From a bacterium (GTDB taxonomy: Bacteria; Bdellovibrionota_B; Oligoflexia; Silvanigrellales; Silvanigrellaceae): a stretch of DNA of 64,000 bases. How positions within the stretch are numbered: position 1 is the first letter of the stretch; every line of letters begins with the position of its first letter. This document shows, piece by piece, positions 24,854 through 34,581 of this stretch. Position numbers and translations under genes: made by a program. Location of the stretch: positions 1 through 64,000 of the forward strand of contig RGDM01000007.1 in NCBI GenBank assembly GCA_009918675.1. Direction: 5' to 3'. The notes beneath the pieces are model-generated. The model saw only the letters and a program-made list of their open reading frames with translations. It had not been told where the DNA came from and ran no database searches.

Positions 24854-27841
24854 TTATCGACGCACCGGTTCGCGGAAAAAATAAACCAAGGTCCGGGCTG
24901 CCATTTGAGGGCTCTGCATCTGCGAATTCAAATTTAAAACTCGTGCCAAAGTTTCACGCCCAACAGTTGTCCGATAAACCATATCAAAGAGCTGCGGCAC
25001 CTCGTTGGTCGAAAATCGCCTGAGTCGCATGGGCAGTGAATCTAAGCTGAGGGCTTGAGGCCCAACCAAAAACAGCGGAGCATCCTGACTCTCATGCGCA
25101 CTTTCCGTCGAGGCAAGTCGCAAAGAACCACCCAACCACTGCGAGACACTTGCAGCACTTGCGCCAGATGGCAGCGGACCTTGGTGCATCTGGAACCAAC
25201 TCAATTCAATCACCTGATCACGCAGGCCACAGGGGAAGACTCGAATCACACGTCCGCGTGGCAATGGTTCCTCAACGATGGGCTGACTTGAAGTCAGACC
25301 AAAATAGGGACTCGAGGCACTCCACTCAAACGGCTGGCAGCCGGCAGCTCGCGGAAGAACGATCATTCTAAAACGGCTGACTTGTTGCGGTTGCAACCTT
25401 TCAGCGACGGGAACCGTAGCATCCGTCGGCTGCTTTGCTTGGCCGCCTGTCGTCGCAGAACGCTCTTCAGCCTGGCTGCTGGAATCATCCGAAGCCTGAG
25501 CTGCCTGCGATTCTGCCTCGGCTTGATTGGAAGCAATGGCGCCAGCTGATTCAGATGGTTTCTCACGTTCGAGAGGTTCTCCTCGGAAAAGCACTCGGCC
25601 GTCAGAATCATATTTGCTCAATTGAACGCCCACAGTTTGCGCCAACGTCGACAAAGCATCATCAAACCTGTGAGGGTGATCAAGCTTTTTCCGGCGTGAA
25701 AGCAATCCTGGGACACTTAATACAAAACGGCCTTGATTCATTCCATTTCGATTTTCAGAAAAGTATCCGGGCACAAGCGCGGCAAAAACGGTGCGATGAA
25801 ACATCCGGCGAGCAACTAATGTATCTTGCAATTGCCCAAAGACGCGATCAAGCAGCACAATGCGTGCCAGTCGCTCTGTCGAACCAGGAAATGCGAGCGT
25901 CTTGAATTTCTTAAATCTCAGAACCTTCAAAAAATCCTTCAGAGACGGACGCAACGATTGATCATCGTTCTGCAAATACACATGCGAAAAGAAACGCACC
26001 TGACTATTTTCTTTTGTCCAGCGCTGAAAGCTGTCTAATAATCTCGGCAGATACTGCTTTCTTGCACTCACAAGTGAAAGCTCATTTGCCCGCCAATCAG
26101 GAATCGCATCACTTTCGCGTTCAAGTCCCTCAAGCAATTCCGCCATCTTTGAATAATCGCCTTCAGACATCGCCGAAAAAGTCGCAGCCCGTTCGCTTTT
26201 AAAAATCGCTTCCAAGCCTGTTGCAGGTTCGTTTTGTTGATCAAGCTCTTTTCGGCGAGCAACAAATTTCCAATCATTGCTATCGAGCCAACGCCCTTCA
26301 ACCTTTGGCACCTCGTGCCCGCGCGACAGTGCGTCGGGCAAGGAAAGTGCACTAGGCGGGGCAAAACTAACGACCTTAAATCCGAAATTTCGGAACTGCT
26401 GATAGAGATTAAAAACCCCTCGTCCTGCTATTAAATCCTTTGTCAGAATTGGTAGATCAAGTGGGATGTAGTCAGCAAATTGTCTAACAATGCCATGCTG
26501 AAAAAGCTGACCGCCCGAAGAAACACTTGGCAGTTCAACGGGAATGGTCAATGCATGCGACAAATAACTCTGCAGATTTGGCGCCAAAGCAGTCATCAGC
26601 ACTTCGTCATTCAGAACGTCATTGAAAGCGGGATCAAGTTGAACAAATAAGACATTGTAGCCAAGAGCCACTGTCTTTATTCCGGGAACCGGAACGACAG
26701 AATTAAATTTCACCGAAGCTGGATCGAGAAGATCTTCGATTGATGATGAAAACTTTGCTTTTCCCTTCGCATCGCGCTCGATAACTGGACCAGTTTTGCT
26801 TGCACGCGAATCTTTGGCCACTCGTGAACCAGGCTCTGCCTTAACCGCTGGCAAGGGTGTCGGAACAGGTGTCGGAACAGCTGTCGGAACAGGTGGCTGA
26901 CTATTCGTTGTTGCCGAAGAATCTATGCTTTGATTGGTCGTTGCAGAGATTGAACTACTCAGCGCAGCCGTGTCTTCGGGAGCCTCGTCAAGAGCACCAT
27001 CCGCAACAGCCAAGTCCTCTCGCAACCCCGCCTTCTCGTTTGCCGACTTCCAAATCCCACTTTGACCACCAATCTGAATTGGCAAGCGCCCCGAACGATC
27101 CCACTGCGTAATTGCACCCGATGTCAGAACCAAATTGCCGTTCCCCAAATTCAAACGCAACGCATTGGCGGACGGATCGTTGATCGGAATAGAAACGGTA
27201 TGGAGGCGATTCACTTCAGCATCTGTGAATTGCCGCGCCCAGCTGAATTGTCCAAGCCATGCACGCAAATTAGACGGAGCTAGTGGCAATACATTAAACA
27301 TCACACTTCTTTTGTTGCGAGCCAGAGGAAGGCTCACCTTTAACTCCTCTCCAGCAACCAAATAAATACCTTCGATGCATTGCGCGCCAGAGGAGTTTGG
27401 CAGAACAATATATCTCACGTCTCTGAATGAAGAATCTTCCGAGCCTAATCTTCGACGAGTCGGAAGTGATGGCCAAATCAGCGGACTTGCTGGCGAAGCA
27501 CCCGTCGGAAGTTCAGGAGTTAGAACCTGCAAGCCCGGATCGAGAAAGAAATCAAACAAAGGAACGTTCAGAAAATCCATGCGCCGCATGAGAACTCCCA
27601 ATCGTCGCTGTTGCTCAGATTTCGGAAACCTTCGTAGCTTCTTTCTCTCTTGTTTATCCTCTTCGAGTGCCGGCAGCGGCCAATACGATACAAACGTAGA
27701 CTCTCTCGCAAGTGAAAAATCTGTCAAATAAGTTGGCCACGGGTACCGTTGGATCAATAAAAATGCTCCCGCGAGCATGAGCAAAACAAGAACAGTCGAG
27801 CTCAGAAAAAAATTGAATCTAAAACGCGATCGACGCGACAT
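24854..27841 (-). CDS. Large membrane-anchored protein with degenerate sulfatase/alkaline-phosphatase-like domain
   Basis: The function is unknown. The 995-residue product has one N-terminal membrane helix (about 12-31, LSSTVLVLLMLAGAFLLIQ) and a large extracytoplasmic region containing a Pro-Thr-Val-rich linker. One segment looks like a worn sulfatase/alkaline-phosphatase fold: YNVLFVQLD, then LTIPVELPSVSSGG, YQQFRNFGFKVVSFAP and LLDRVFGQLQDTLVARRMF. The metal-binding and nucleophile residues are not recognisable. The C-terminal 250 residues resemble nothing I know. Its ATG follows the upstream stop directly (TGAATG), so it is co-translated with the 706-residue partner, which shows the same kind of domain. 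Confidence 0.6.
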   Translation of the reverse strand: MSRRSRFRFNFFLSSTVLVLLMLAGAFLLIQRYPWPTYLTDFSLARESTFVSYWPLPALEEDKQERKKLRRFPKSEQQRRLGVLMRRMDFLNVPLFDFFLDPGLQVLTPELPTGASPASPLIWPSLPTRRRLGSEDSSFRDVRYIVLPNSSGAQCIEGIYLVAGEELKVSLPLARNKRSVMFNVLPLAPSNLRAWLGQFSWARQFTDAEVNRLHTVSIPINDPSANALRLNLGNGNLVLTSGAITQWDRSGRLPIQIGGQSGIWKSANEKAGLREDLAVADGALDEAPEDTAALSSSISATTNQSIDSSATTNSQPPVPTAVPTPVPTPLPAVKAEPGSRVAKDSRASKTGPVIERDAKGKAKFSSSIEDLLDPASVKFNSVVPVPGIKTVALGYNVLFVQLDPAFNDVLNDEVLMTALAPNLQSYLSHALTIPVELPSVSSGGQLFQHGIVRQFADYIPLDLPILTKDLIAGRGVFNLYQQFRNFGFKVVSFAPPSALSLPDALSRGHEVPKVEGRWLDSNDWKFVARRKELDQQNEPATGLEAIFKSERAATFSAMSEGDYSKMAELLEGLERESDAIPDWRANELSLVSARKQYLPRLLDSFQRWTKENSQVRFFSHVYLQNDDQSLRPSLKDFLKVLRFKKFKTLAFPGSTERLARIVLLDRVFGQLQDTLVARRMFHRTVFAALVPGYFSENRNGMNQGRFVLSVPGLLSRRKKLDHPHRFDDALSTLAQTVGVQLSKYDSDGRVLFRGEPLEREKPSESAGAIASNQAEAESQAAQASDDSSSQAEERSATTGGQAKQPTDATVPVAERLQPQQVSRFRMIVLPRAAGCQPFEWSASSPYFGLTSSQPIVEEPLPRGRVIRVFPCGLRDQVIELSWFQMHQGPLPSGASAASVSQWLGGSLRLASTESAHESQDAPLFLVGPQALSLDSLPMRLRRFSTNEVPQLFDMVYRTTVGRETLARVLNLNSQMQSPQMAARTLVYFFREPVRR
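26857..26892 (-). repeat. Three 12-base tandem units coding a Pro-Thr-Val linker
   Basis: On the plus strand GTGTCGGAACAG occurs twice in a row and is followed by CTGTCGGAACAG. In the minus-strand gene these code the P-x-P stretch VPTAVPTPVPTP, a flexible linker before the sulfatase-like part. Confidence 0.9.
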
Positions 27842-29962
27842 TCAGTGAATCCTCGCACGCGCGGAAAGCTCAATTGCTTCCAAGGCATCAAATTCGTGTT
27901 TGCCAAAAAAACCTTTAACTTCCCGTTCATCCATGCGACGCCATCCCCAGGCCCGCTCCCCCGATGCCTCGCTTCCAACAACTGGAACATACTGGTGAAC
28001 GGTAAACTCATCGAGTACGTCGCTCTGCAACGCAGCGAGACTCTCATCCGATTTTTCTCGCTCAAGGCCTCCTCGCACTTTTGAGTTGCTTGAGGAATCT
28101 GGGAATTGAGAGGCAGGTCTTGCAAGAAGGACAGATGGTCCCATTCTATTGAGAGAAAGAATCGGACCAACACTATCAGAACGTTTATATTTCAAAAGAT
28201 AAGTCTCTTCGATGGACTGAAATGCTGTCCGACAAATAAAGCCGAGTCCGAGATCTCTCGAGATAAGACTAGAGGCACTTCGCGTGAGAAATGCCAAATC
28301 AGAATCCGGGAGCAAAGGCAGTGAATTCAAAAGTTCGCCCAAACTCCGCTCACGACGTTCTGAAGATTGAAAACTAAACCCCGGGTCACTGAAGTCTACT
28401 TCAGTCTCAAAACATTCAAGCCGTGCACGCGGCGCCAACAATCCCGATTTACCCGATATTGAAGTGGCAATCGTTCGCTGAGAACTCTTAATTTCGGCAG
28501 ATTCCTTGCCTTCCGAAAGAAAACGACTCATCTCACGAGCAACTTCGTCTCCGAGAAAACCCAAATGCGAGGAGTTTGTTTTTGCTTGATCATGCAACTC
28601 CGACAGCTGCCCAGAAAACAAAGCAAAACTTCTCGGATTGAGCCTTTTGTCATCCGCATATGGCAAAATAACCCACAGAGAATTTTCAGCAGCTCCTAAG
28701 TCCTGCAGGAACTGGACAATTTCACGAATCATATTCTTATTGATCATGCGCTTTTCATAGCTTGTTAACTGCGATGACCAACCGATGGGACGAAATGGAG
28801 GTTGCACTCCAGCAAAAGTGCTTTCTAGGCCCGAAAGTTGAACAATAGTGATTGAGTTCGCACTGCCGAAGCCTGACCTTTCAAGATTCGAAATAGAACG
28901 CAGTCGAGCGACATCATCAGCAATCAAGTTCAACCAACCGAGGTTCTGGTTCAGCGAACCAACACCATCAAGAATTCGAAAAACTGCGAAGAAATGAACT
29001 TGTGAAAGAACGATGCGACGTTGAGCTTCTTGAAGCAAAAATACATCTCTAAAGTTGCCCAAGCTTTCACTGCCATATCCTGCAAGCTGGCTTCCAAAAC
29101 GAAGCTGTGGGGACATCGAGACAATGGTTTTAGATTGCTTTGCTGCAATAACTTCTGAGTAATTTCGCGGTTGCGAAAGAGTTTTTCTCGCTAGCTCTGC
29201 GGTGGGCCCTCTTACTTTTGAAAGTAAGGAGTCTACTTGTTCAGTGACCGACGACTTCGGAATCACAAACGGCACCCGCACCGCGTCCGCAATCTTTGAT
29301 TGCTCTGAAATAAATTCTTCACTTTCTATTTGTTCTGCAGGAAGCATGAAAATATAGACTCGCCTATTCAACGCGTCTTTGCCGGCAGCATTTTTTTCCT
29401 TTAGGTGCAACTGCTTTTTAGGTAATTGATTAGTAATGACCGAACTTCTAGTTAAGGAAGTCATTACAAAATGCCCTCCCGCCAGCATGGTCGAAAACCT
29501 ATTCCCCTCGCGGAACCAGCTGCGAGTCAACTGGGGAGCTGCGATAAAATTAAGTACCAATGCGGCAACATGAGAAAGAATCAAAATTGCGACAGGCAGG
29601 CTTTTTGCAAACTGAATTCGAAAAATTGCCGATCTTCTCGATGCGCGCGTCGCCTGAAAATCCAAATACTGCCGGCTCAGAAACAAAACCATCGCGGCTG
29701 GAAGCGCAACAAGCGCACCCCACAAACCATTCAGCGCCAGCAGAACAACCACAGTCCAAAACAACTTCCACTGCGTGAACAGCCCTTTGAAAAGATGGAG
29801 GTCGAATGAGTCCGTGATCTTGCCATCTGCCGCAAAAAGGATGAAAAACAGCGAAAGCGTCATCCAGCCAACAACAGAAAGAGAGACGAACCGTGAGACT
29901 TGCTCAAAAAATGCAAGAACACCTCCACCGGATGTGTATTTTGAGCGCGTCCGATACGCCAT
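27842..29962 (-). CDS. Polytopic membrane protein with degenerate sulfatase-like extracytoplasmic domain
   Basis: The function is unknown. AGGGGAAAG precedes the ATG. The 706-residue product has three to four membrane helices in the first about 155 residues (VGWMTLSLFFILFAA, LFWTVVVLLALNGLWGALVA, LPVAILILSHVAALVLNFIA) and then a soluble region. This topology resembles LtaS-type and other membrane sulfatase-fold enzymes. The stretch SITIVQLSGLESTFAG, then YEKRMINKNMIREIVQFLQD and NSLWVILPYADDKR, lines up with the end of a sulfatase domain, but YADD stands where SDHGE is expected. It is probably a non-catalytic relative acting with the 995-residue protein downstream. Confidence 0.6.
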   Translation of the reverse strand: MAYRTRSKYTSGGGVLAFFEQVSRFVSLSVVGWMTLSLFFILFAADGKITDSFDLHLFKGLFTQWKLFWTVVVLLALNGLWGALVALPAAMVLFLSRQYLDFQATRASRRSAIFRIQFAKSLPVAILILSHVAALVLNFIAAPQLTRSWFREGNRFSTMLAGGHFVMTSLTRSSVITNQLPKKQLHLKEKNAAGKDALNRRVYIFMLPAEQIESEEFISEQSKIADAVRVPFVIPKSSVTEQVDSLLSKVRGPTAELARKTLSQPRNYSEVIAAKQSKTIVSMSPQLRFGSQLAGYGSESLGNFRDVFLLQEAQRRIVLSQVHFFAVFRILDGVGSLNQNLGWLNLIADDVARLRSISNLERSGFGSANSITIVQLSGLESTFAGVQPPFRPIGWSSQLTSYEKRMINKNMIREIVQFLQDLGAAENSLWVILPYADDKRLNPRSFALFSGQLSELHDQAKTNSSHLGFLGDEVAREMSRFLSEGKESAEIKSSQRTIATSISGKSGLLAPRARLECFETEVDFSDPGFSFQSSERRERSLGELLNSLPLLPDSDLAFLTRSASSLISRDLGLGFICRTAFQSIEETYLLKYKRSDSVGPILSLNRMGPSVLLARPASQFPDSSSNSKVRGGLEREKSDESLAALQSDVLDEFTVHQYVPVVGSEASGERAWGWRRMDEREVKGFFGKHEFDALEAIELSARARIH

Positions 29963-30031
29963 GGTCTTTCCCCTGCTCGTTGTGTCTCAAGAGTCTATCG
30001 ATGACGGCAAGAAACTTCAAAGAGGTCGGCC

Positions 30032-31630
30032 ATGTCGAAAAAAAATGAGAACCATTTTGGATTTGAAATCAACTCTTTCCCCGGTCAGTTCATTCCCGAA
30101 GCTCTGGTCCAACTCGATGGCAATTCACTGACTTTGCATCAACTCGTCGCGGTTGCCCGCCACAATTCACGAATTACCCTGGCCGCGCATGCAGTCGAGA
30201 AAGTCAGCCAAGCTCGCCTCTGCGTCGAAAGCCGTCTCGGCAACGGTGAAACAATTTATGGCATAAATACCGGTTTTGGAGCCTTGGCAGACGTCCGCAT
30301 CCCCGCCGATCATCTCAAACAGCTTCAGATGAATTTAATCCGTTCCCACGCCTGTGGAGTTGGCACGCCGCTTCCACGTGAGGTGGTCCGGGCAATCATA
30401 GTTCTTCGCCTCCAAACAATGCTGAGAGGCAATTCGGGAGTTCGCGAAGCCACCCTCAGACAGATGGAGTTCTTCCTGAACAACGACATCCATCCCGTCA
30501 TCCCGAGCCAAGGCTCGGTTGGTGCCTGTGGAGATTTAGCTCCTTTGGCTCATCTCGCCATGGCTCTCATAGGCGAAGGACAAGTGGAATGGCAGGGTCA
30601 AGTTCAGCCCAGTCTCGCGGTTCTCAATTCGCTTGGCCGCGAACCACTTTCGCCCGAAGCCAAGGAAGGCTTATGCCTTATCAACGGGACTCAGGTCATG
30701 ACCGCCATCGGCCTACTTGCCCTTGATACCTCTGCACATCTGCTCTGTTCGGCCGATATCACTTTGGCTATGTCGCTGGATGCAACTTTGGGCACAGCAA
30801 CTGCTTTTAGGGCCGAAATTCAGGCGGTCAGACCACATGCTGGTCAGCAAAAAGCAGCCGCAAACATGCGCCGAATTCTGGCCGATGACGGCCTTCGCTT
30901 AAGTCACTCTCAGTGCAAGAAGGTGCAAGACCCATATTCTTTTCGCTGCGCGCCGCAAGTCCATGGCGCAGCTCGTAATGCATACGATCACGTTCTGAGC
31001 ACTCTATTAATTGAGGCAAATTCGAGTACCGACAATCCGCTCGTCTTTTTCGAAACTAATGAAATCCTCAGCGGTGGTAATTTTCATGGAGAACCCGTGG
31101 CCATGGTGCTTGACTATTTGGCAATAGCAATCGCAGAAATAGCAAGCATTTCTGAACGTCGCATCGACAAACTCGTGAATCCGCACATGAGTGGTCTACC
31201 TGCTTTTCTCATGAAAGACTCAGGTCTCAATTCAGGTTTCATGATCCCTCATGTGGTTGCGGCCGCACTTGTGAGCGAAAATAAAGTTCATTGCCATCCG
31301 GCCTCCGTTGACACCATTCCAACATCGGCGGAACAAGAAGACCACGTAAGTATGGGAATGACCTCGGCCCTCAAACTTCAAAAGGTTTTGCAAAACACAT
31401 CTCGCGTTCTGGCAATAGAATCTCTTGCAGCATCGCAAGGACTTGAATTCCACCTTCCACTTCAAGGGGGCTTGGGGGTTCGTGCTGGTTATCAATTTGT
31501 TCGCTCTTATTCGAAAGCCCTCGATGTTGACCGAGCGTTAGCGGACGACATTGAATGCCTCGCTGCTGAAATTCTTTCAGGGAATTTCCGAAAAAGCGTT
31601 GAGAGTTTCATTGGAGAGCTTGAACTTTGA
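30032..31630 (+). CDS. hutH: Histidine ammonia-lyase with Ala-Cys-Gly in the MIO triad
   Basis: HutH removes ammonia from L-histidine to give urocanate using an MIO electrophile made from an internal Ala-Ser-Gly. The 532-residue product has the family landmarks YGINTGFGALADVRI, GSVGACGDLAPLAHLAMALI, FRCAPQVHGAARNAYDHV, NSSTDNPLVF and the histidase stretch TIPTSAEQEDHVSMG. The triad reads Ala165-Cys166-Gly167, with TGT where Ser is normal. An engineered Ser-to-Cys change at this site in the Pseudomonas enzyme is, as I recall, still converted to active MIO, so activity is plausible. The N-terminus is about 20 residues longer than usual. No hutU, hutI or hutG is nearby. Its stop overlaps the next start. 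Confidence 0.93.
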   Translation: MSKKNENHFGFEINSFPGQFIPEALVQLDGNSLTLHQLVAVARHNSRITLAAHAVEKVSQARLCVESRLGNGETIYGINTGFGALADVRIPADHLKQLQMNLIRSHACGVGTPLPREVVRAIIVLRLQTMLRGNSGVREATLRQMEFFLNNDIHPVIPSQGSVGACGDLAPLAHLAMALIGEGQVEWQGQVQPSLAVLNSLGREPLSPEAKEGLCLINGTQVMTAIGLLALDTSAHLLCSADITLAMSLDATLGTATAFRAEIQAVRPHAGQQKAAANMRRILADDGLRLSHSQCKKVQDPYSFRCAPQVHGAARNAYDHVLSTLLIEANSSTDNPLVFFETNEILSGGNFHGEPVAMVLDYLAIAIAEIASISERRIDKLVNPHMSGLPAFLMKDSGLNSGFMIPHVVAAALVSENKVHCHPASVDTIPTSAEQEDHVSMGMTSALKLQKVLQNTSRVLAIESLAASQGLEFHLPLQGGLGVRAGYQFVRSYSKALDVDRALADDIECLAAEILSGNFRKSVESFIGELEL

Positions 31631-32922
31631 AAGGAAAATCGTTGCAACAATCTTTGGCTGAAGAAAACTCATCGACTGATGCTGGCCAACAAAACCTTGC
31701 CAAGCTAAGAAACCTTGTTCCTGAATCTCCCTTTCAGCATTTTCGTTGGATTACGCAAATGAGCAGCGAAGCCGTTGAGACGTGGAAATCTTATTTTCTT
31801 AATAGAATCCGAGCACAAAATTCTTCAAATGTTGCACCAGTAGCAAAGCAAAAAATGCGTCCAGGTGCACAGCCAGGAGCACAGCCAGGAGCACAGCCAG
31901 CAGGCCAAAATAGCGCAAAGTCAGACGCCCAACAGGACAACAATCCAGCAATGGACGCAAGTATCCTCAGCTCGCTGAAAAATATTGGACGTGATTTTTA
32001 TATTGCAGAATTCTTTGAGCCCATCTCATCAACTCAACTCCTCAAATCCGCCTTTCCTCGCTGGATATGTCCAATCGAGCACCAATGGCCAACAAACCCA
32101 CTTGCTGAACGTTTTGTCGAACGAGCGGCACAAGGGGTTGTAGATAAGCTCGGTTGTTCATGGAGCGATCTGCAAGTCTTGTCAGCGACACCACAGCTCC
32201 GTCGTGTTGCAATTGGAATCAAGGGCAGAATTATTCAAATCAGAAATGAAAAAAAAAGCGAAACCATTGCAGCTGAATCGGCACATTCACAGGCTGAAAT
32301 ATTAATTGCATTTATTCATCCTAAAGGTTTACTCGCAGGGCGCTCAAACTCTCGACTCCATCTTGGCTCGGCTTATGTTGGTGGACTCGGTTTTCTAAAT
32401 TCAGCGCCCCAAGAAGAAGTCCGCGCTAGTCGAGCGAGCGGAAAAATCAATGAGGTTCTTGGGCTACTCGAGTTGGTACAACTCACGAGCAAAAATTTTC
32501 CGACCTGGCTCGAACTGGGTGCAGCGCCTGGAGGCATGACTCAAGAACTCGTGAATTGGGGAGCACAGGTTTCAGCTGTCGACCCAGCAAACCTCAACCA
32601 TGCCGTTCGACAACATCCAAAAGTGCGTCACATTCAAATCAATGCCAATGAGATTAAAGATGCCTCAGAATATTCAGCTATCCTATGCGATATGAATGGC
32701 CCGGCTATAATCTCAGCCGAAATCGTTGCACGACTCGCCTCTACATTGAGGTGCGGAGGGTTAATTGTGCACACGTTGAAAGAAGTTTCCTTCAATGAAC
32801 TTTCACAGACACTCAGATTCGTTGAAAACACATTTAAGCAAAATGGAATTGAGGTTCTTGCGATTAAACATCTTTTCCACAACCGTAAAGAACTGACTCT
32901 GATTGCGGTAAAACACGCTTGA
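31627..32922 (+). CDS. RlmM-like ribosomal RNA 2'-O-methyltransferase
   Basis: This is a SAM-dependent methyltransferase resembling RlmM, which modifies C2498 of 23S rRNA. The 431-residue product has a poorly conserved N-terminal half with a GAQP repeat (residues 80-91). The C-terminal FtsJ-type domain includes WLELGAAPGGMTQELVNWGA (SAM motif I), SAVDPANL, YSAILCDMNGP and LRCGGLIVHTLKE. The start is uncertain: TTG 31627 overlaps the hutH stop, while TTG 31642 has AAAGGAAAA just upstream. The spacing within the FtsJ fold and the AAPGG motif support the RlmM/FtsJ group, but the target base is not proven. Confidence 0.75.
   Translation: MKGKSLQQSLAEENSSTDAGQQNLAKLRNLVPESPFQHFRWITQMSSEAVETWKSYFLNRIRAQNSSNVAPVAKQKMRPGAQPGAQPGAQPAGQNSAKSDAQQDNNPAMDASILSSLKNIGRDFYIAEFFEPISSTQLLKSAFPRWICPIEHQWPTNPLAERFVERAAQGVVDKLGCSWSDLQVLSATPQLRRVAIGIKGRIIQIRNEKKSETIAAESAHSQAEILIAFIHPKGLLAGRSNSRLHLGSAYVGGLGFLNSAPQEEVRASRASGKINEVLGLLELVQLTSKNFPTWLELGAAPGGMTQELVNWGAQVSAVDPANLNHAVRQHPKVRHIQINANEIKDASEYSAILCDMNGPAIISAEIVARLASTLRCGGLIVHTLKEVSFNELSQTLRFVENTFKQNGIEVLAIKHLFHNRKELTLIAVKHA
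31864..31899 (+). repeat. Three 12-base tandem units coding GAQP
   Basis: GGTGCACAGCCA is followed by two copies of GGAGCACAGCCA, in frame, coding GAQP three times inside the non-conserved linker of the RlmM-like gene. Unit size keeps the frame if copy number changes. Confidence 0.95.
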
Positions 32923-33016
32923 AATTTCCCTGCCTTTTTTACTGAGATATTTCAATCCCACGCTCGCGTAAAAGTATTTCATCAAGAGCAAAGCCCGCCG
33001 AACCGGCAGCAACAAT

Positions 33017-33044
33017 AAAAAAAACCGGCCCTAAAGCCGGCTTT
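33017..33044 (-). terminator. Rho-independent terminator of the ribosomal protein block
   Basis: Read on the minus strand, CCGGC and GCCGG form a stem around TTTAGG, followed by an uninterrupted run of eight T. It lies about 90 bases after the rplQ stop and closes the S10-spc-alpha block. The interval 32923-33134 holds no gene. Confidence 0.85.
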
Positions 33045-33134
33045 TATAGCTCACTTCAACATTCCGAGCCAATTTGCTTCGATCGAACAAAAAAAAACAG
33101 AGAGTCAAAAACAAATGCTCAGATAGTTTTGAAC

Positions 33135-33512
33135 TTACTTAGCTTCAGAAGCTTTAACTTCATCAACAAGCTCAATGAGTGCACGACGCGCATGGTCACC
33201 CGGACGGAAGCCCAGCTTCAAAATACGAGTAAAACCACCTGGACGCGAACCAGTTGCAGGAGCTACGTCTTTGAACAAACGGCTCACAACCTCTGAACCA
33301 TAAAGGCGGGCTGAAGCAATTCTGCGATTTGCAACCGAGTCTTTGCGCGCCAATGTAATCAAAGGTTCAACAACACCGCGCAATTCCTTGGCGCGCTCAA
33401 CGGTCGTTTCGATGCGACCGCTTGTAATCAACTGTGTTGCAAGACCGCGCAACAGAGCTTTTCTCTCAGCCGTGTTACGATTCAGCTTTCTATAACCAAA
33501 ACGATGTCTCAT
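33135..33512 (-). CDS. rplQ: Ribosomal protein bL17
   Basis: bL17 of the 50S subunit lines the exit region of the peptide tunnel. The 125-residue product begins MRHRFGYRKLNRNTAERKAL, the near-invariant family opening, and contains RIETTVERAKELR and GGFTRILKLGFRPGDHA. It starts 16 bases after rpoA, the usual end of the alpha operon, and a terminator follows. Confidence 0.98.
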   Translation of the reverse strand: MRHRFGYRKLNRNTAERKALLRGLATQLITSGRIETTVERAKELRGVVEPLITLARKDSVANRRIASARLYGSEVVSRLFKDVAPATGSRPGGFTRILKLGFRPGDHARRALIELVDEVKASEAK

Positions 33513-33528
33513 CGCACTATCCTACCTT

Positions 33529-34533
33529 TTAAGCCTTAAATTCACGTTCGCGGAGGCGGGCAGGATCGAAACCTTCGATCTTCATACCAAGATGCAGCCC
33601 CATTTCCGCCAGAATATCTTTAATCTCGTTCAGCGTCTTACGGCCAAAGTTCTTCGTCTTCAGCATTTCCGACTCACTGCGCATCACGAGTTCACCAATA
33701 TACCGAATACCAGCGTTTTCAAGACAATTCGCAGCACGAACCGAAAGTTCCAATTCGTCAACCGACTTGTACAGGCTCTCGTTGACTCGAGCGTCAACAG
33801 TGACTGCTTCTGCAACAGGCGCTTCTTCGTCCGCTTCTTGGAAGTTGATGAATACAGACACCTGATCCTTCAAAATCTTCGCCGAATAGGCAAGCGCATC
33901 TTCAGGAGACACTGCACCATTCGTACTGACTTCGAGAACGAGCTTGTTGAAATCTGAACGCTGTCCAACGCGAGTCTCAGCAACAGAGAAACTCACGCGG
34001 CGCACGGGTGAAAACACTGCATCAAGAGGAATCACACCAACCGGCAAACCAGCTTCTTTGATTGACTCGCTCGTAACGTAGCCTTTGCCCGCACGAATAT
34101 GGAGCTCAGCCTTGAACTTACCACCTGCGCCAACAGTGCAAATCACTTGGTCAGGATCCAGAACGCGAAGAGAACCATCGGCTTGAATGTCCGCACCGGT
34201 CACAACCTTCGGTCCAGCGACGTCGATTGTGGCAACCTTTTCAGTTTCACCGTCCAACCAAACACCCAAAGCTTTCAAATTCAAGACGATTTCAGTCACA
34301 TCCTCAGCAACATCGGGAACTGTAGAAAATTCGTGCTCAACGCCTTCAATTTTCAATCCCACGACAGCAGCGCCCTGCAGCGACGACAACAAAACGCGCC
34401 GCAATGCGTTGCCAAGAGTCGTTCCAAAACCACGCTCCAAAGGCTTGGCAATAAAACGACCAAATACAGGGGTGACATCTTCTTTTTCAATAAACTGTGG
34501 CTTTACAAGCGCTTTCCAGTTGCTCTGCATCAA
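33529..34533 (-). CDS. rpoA: RNA polymerase alpha subunit
   Basis: RpoA nucleates RNA polymerase assembly and contacts UP elements and activators. The 334 residues comprise the N-terminal dimerisation domain ([40 protein letters not shown]), a flexible acidic linker around 235-255, and the C-terminal domain with [20 protein letters not shown] and [20 protein letters not shown]. Length and motifs are normal. It lies between rpsD and rplQ as in most bacteria. Confidence 0.98.
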   Translation of the reverse strand: MMQSNWKALVKPQFIEKEDVTPVFGRFIAKPLERGFGTTLGNALRRVLLSSLQGAAVVGLKIEGVEHEFSTVPDVAEDVTEIVLNLKALGVWLDGETEKVATIDVAGPKVVTGADIQADGSLRVLDPDQVICTVGAGGKFKAELHIRAGKGYVTSESIKEAGLPVGVIPLDAVFSPVRRVSFSVAETRVGQRSDFNKLVLEVSTNGAVSPEDALAYSAKILKDQVSVFINFQEADEEAPVAEAVTVDARVNESLYKSVDELELSVRAANCLENAGIRYIGELVMRSESEMLKTKNFGRKTLNEIKDILAEMGLHLGMKIEGFDPARLREREFKA

Positions 34534-34581
34534 TTACCCCGTCTTGCATACATTCGAACGCACGCACAGGTGCGTCCCGTG

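Noticed and set aside
31862..31900. GAQP repeat as a sign of a mobile element or CRISPR-like array
   Set aside because: Only three 12-base units, in frame within a coding linker, with no spacers or terminal repeats.
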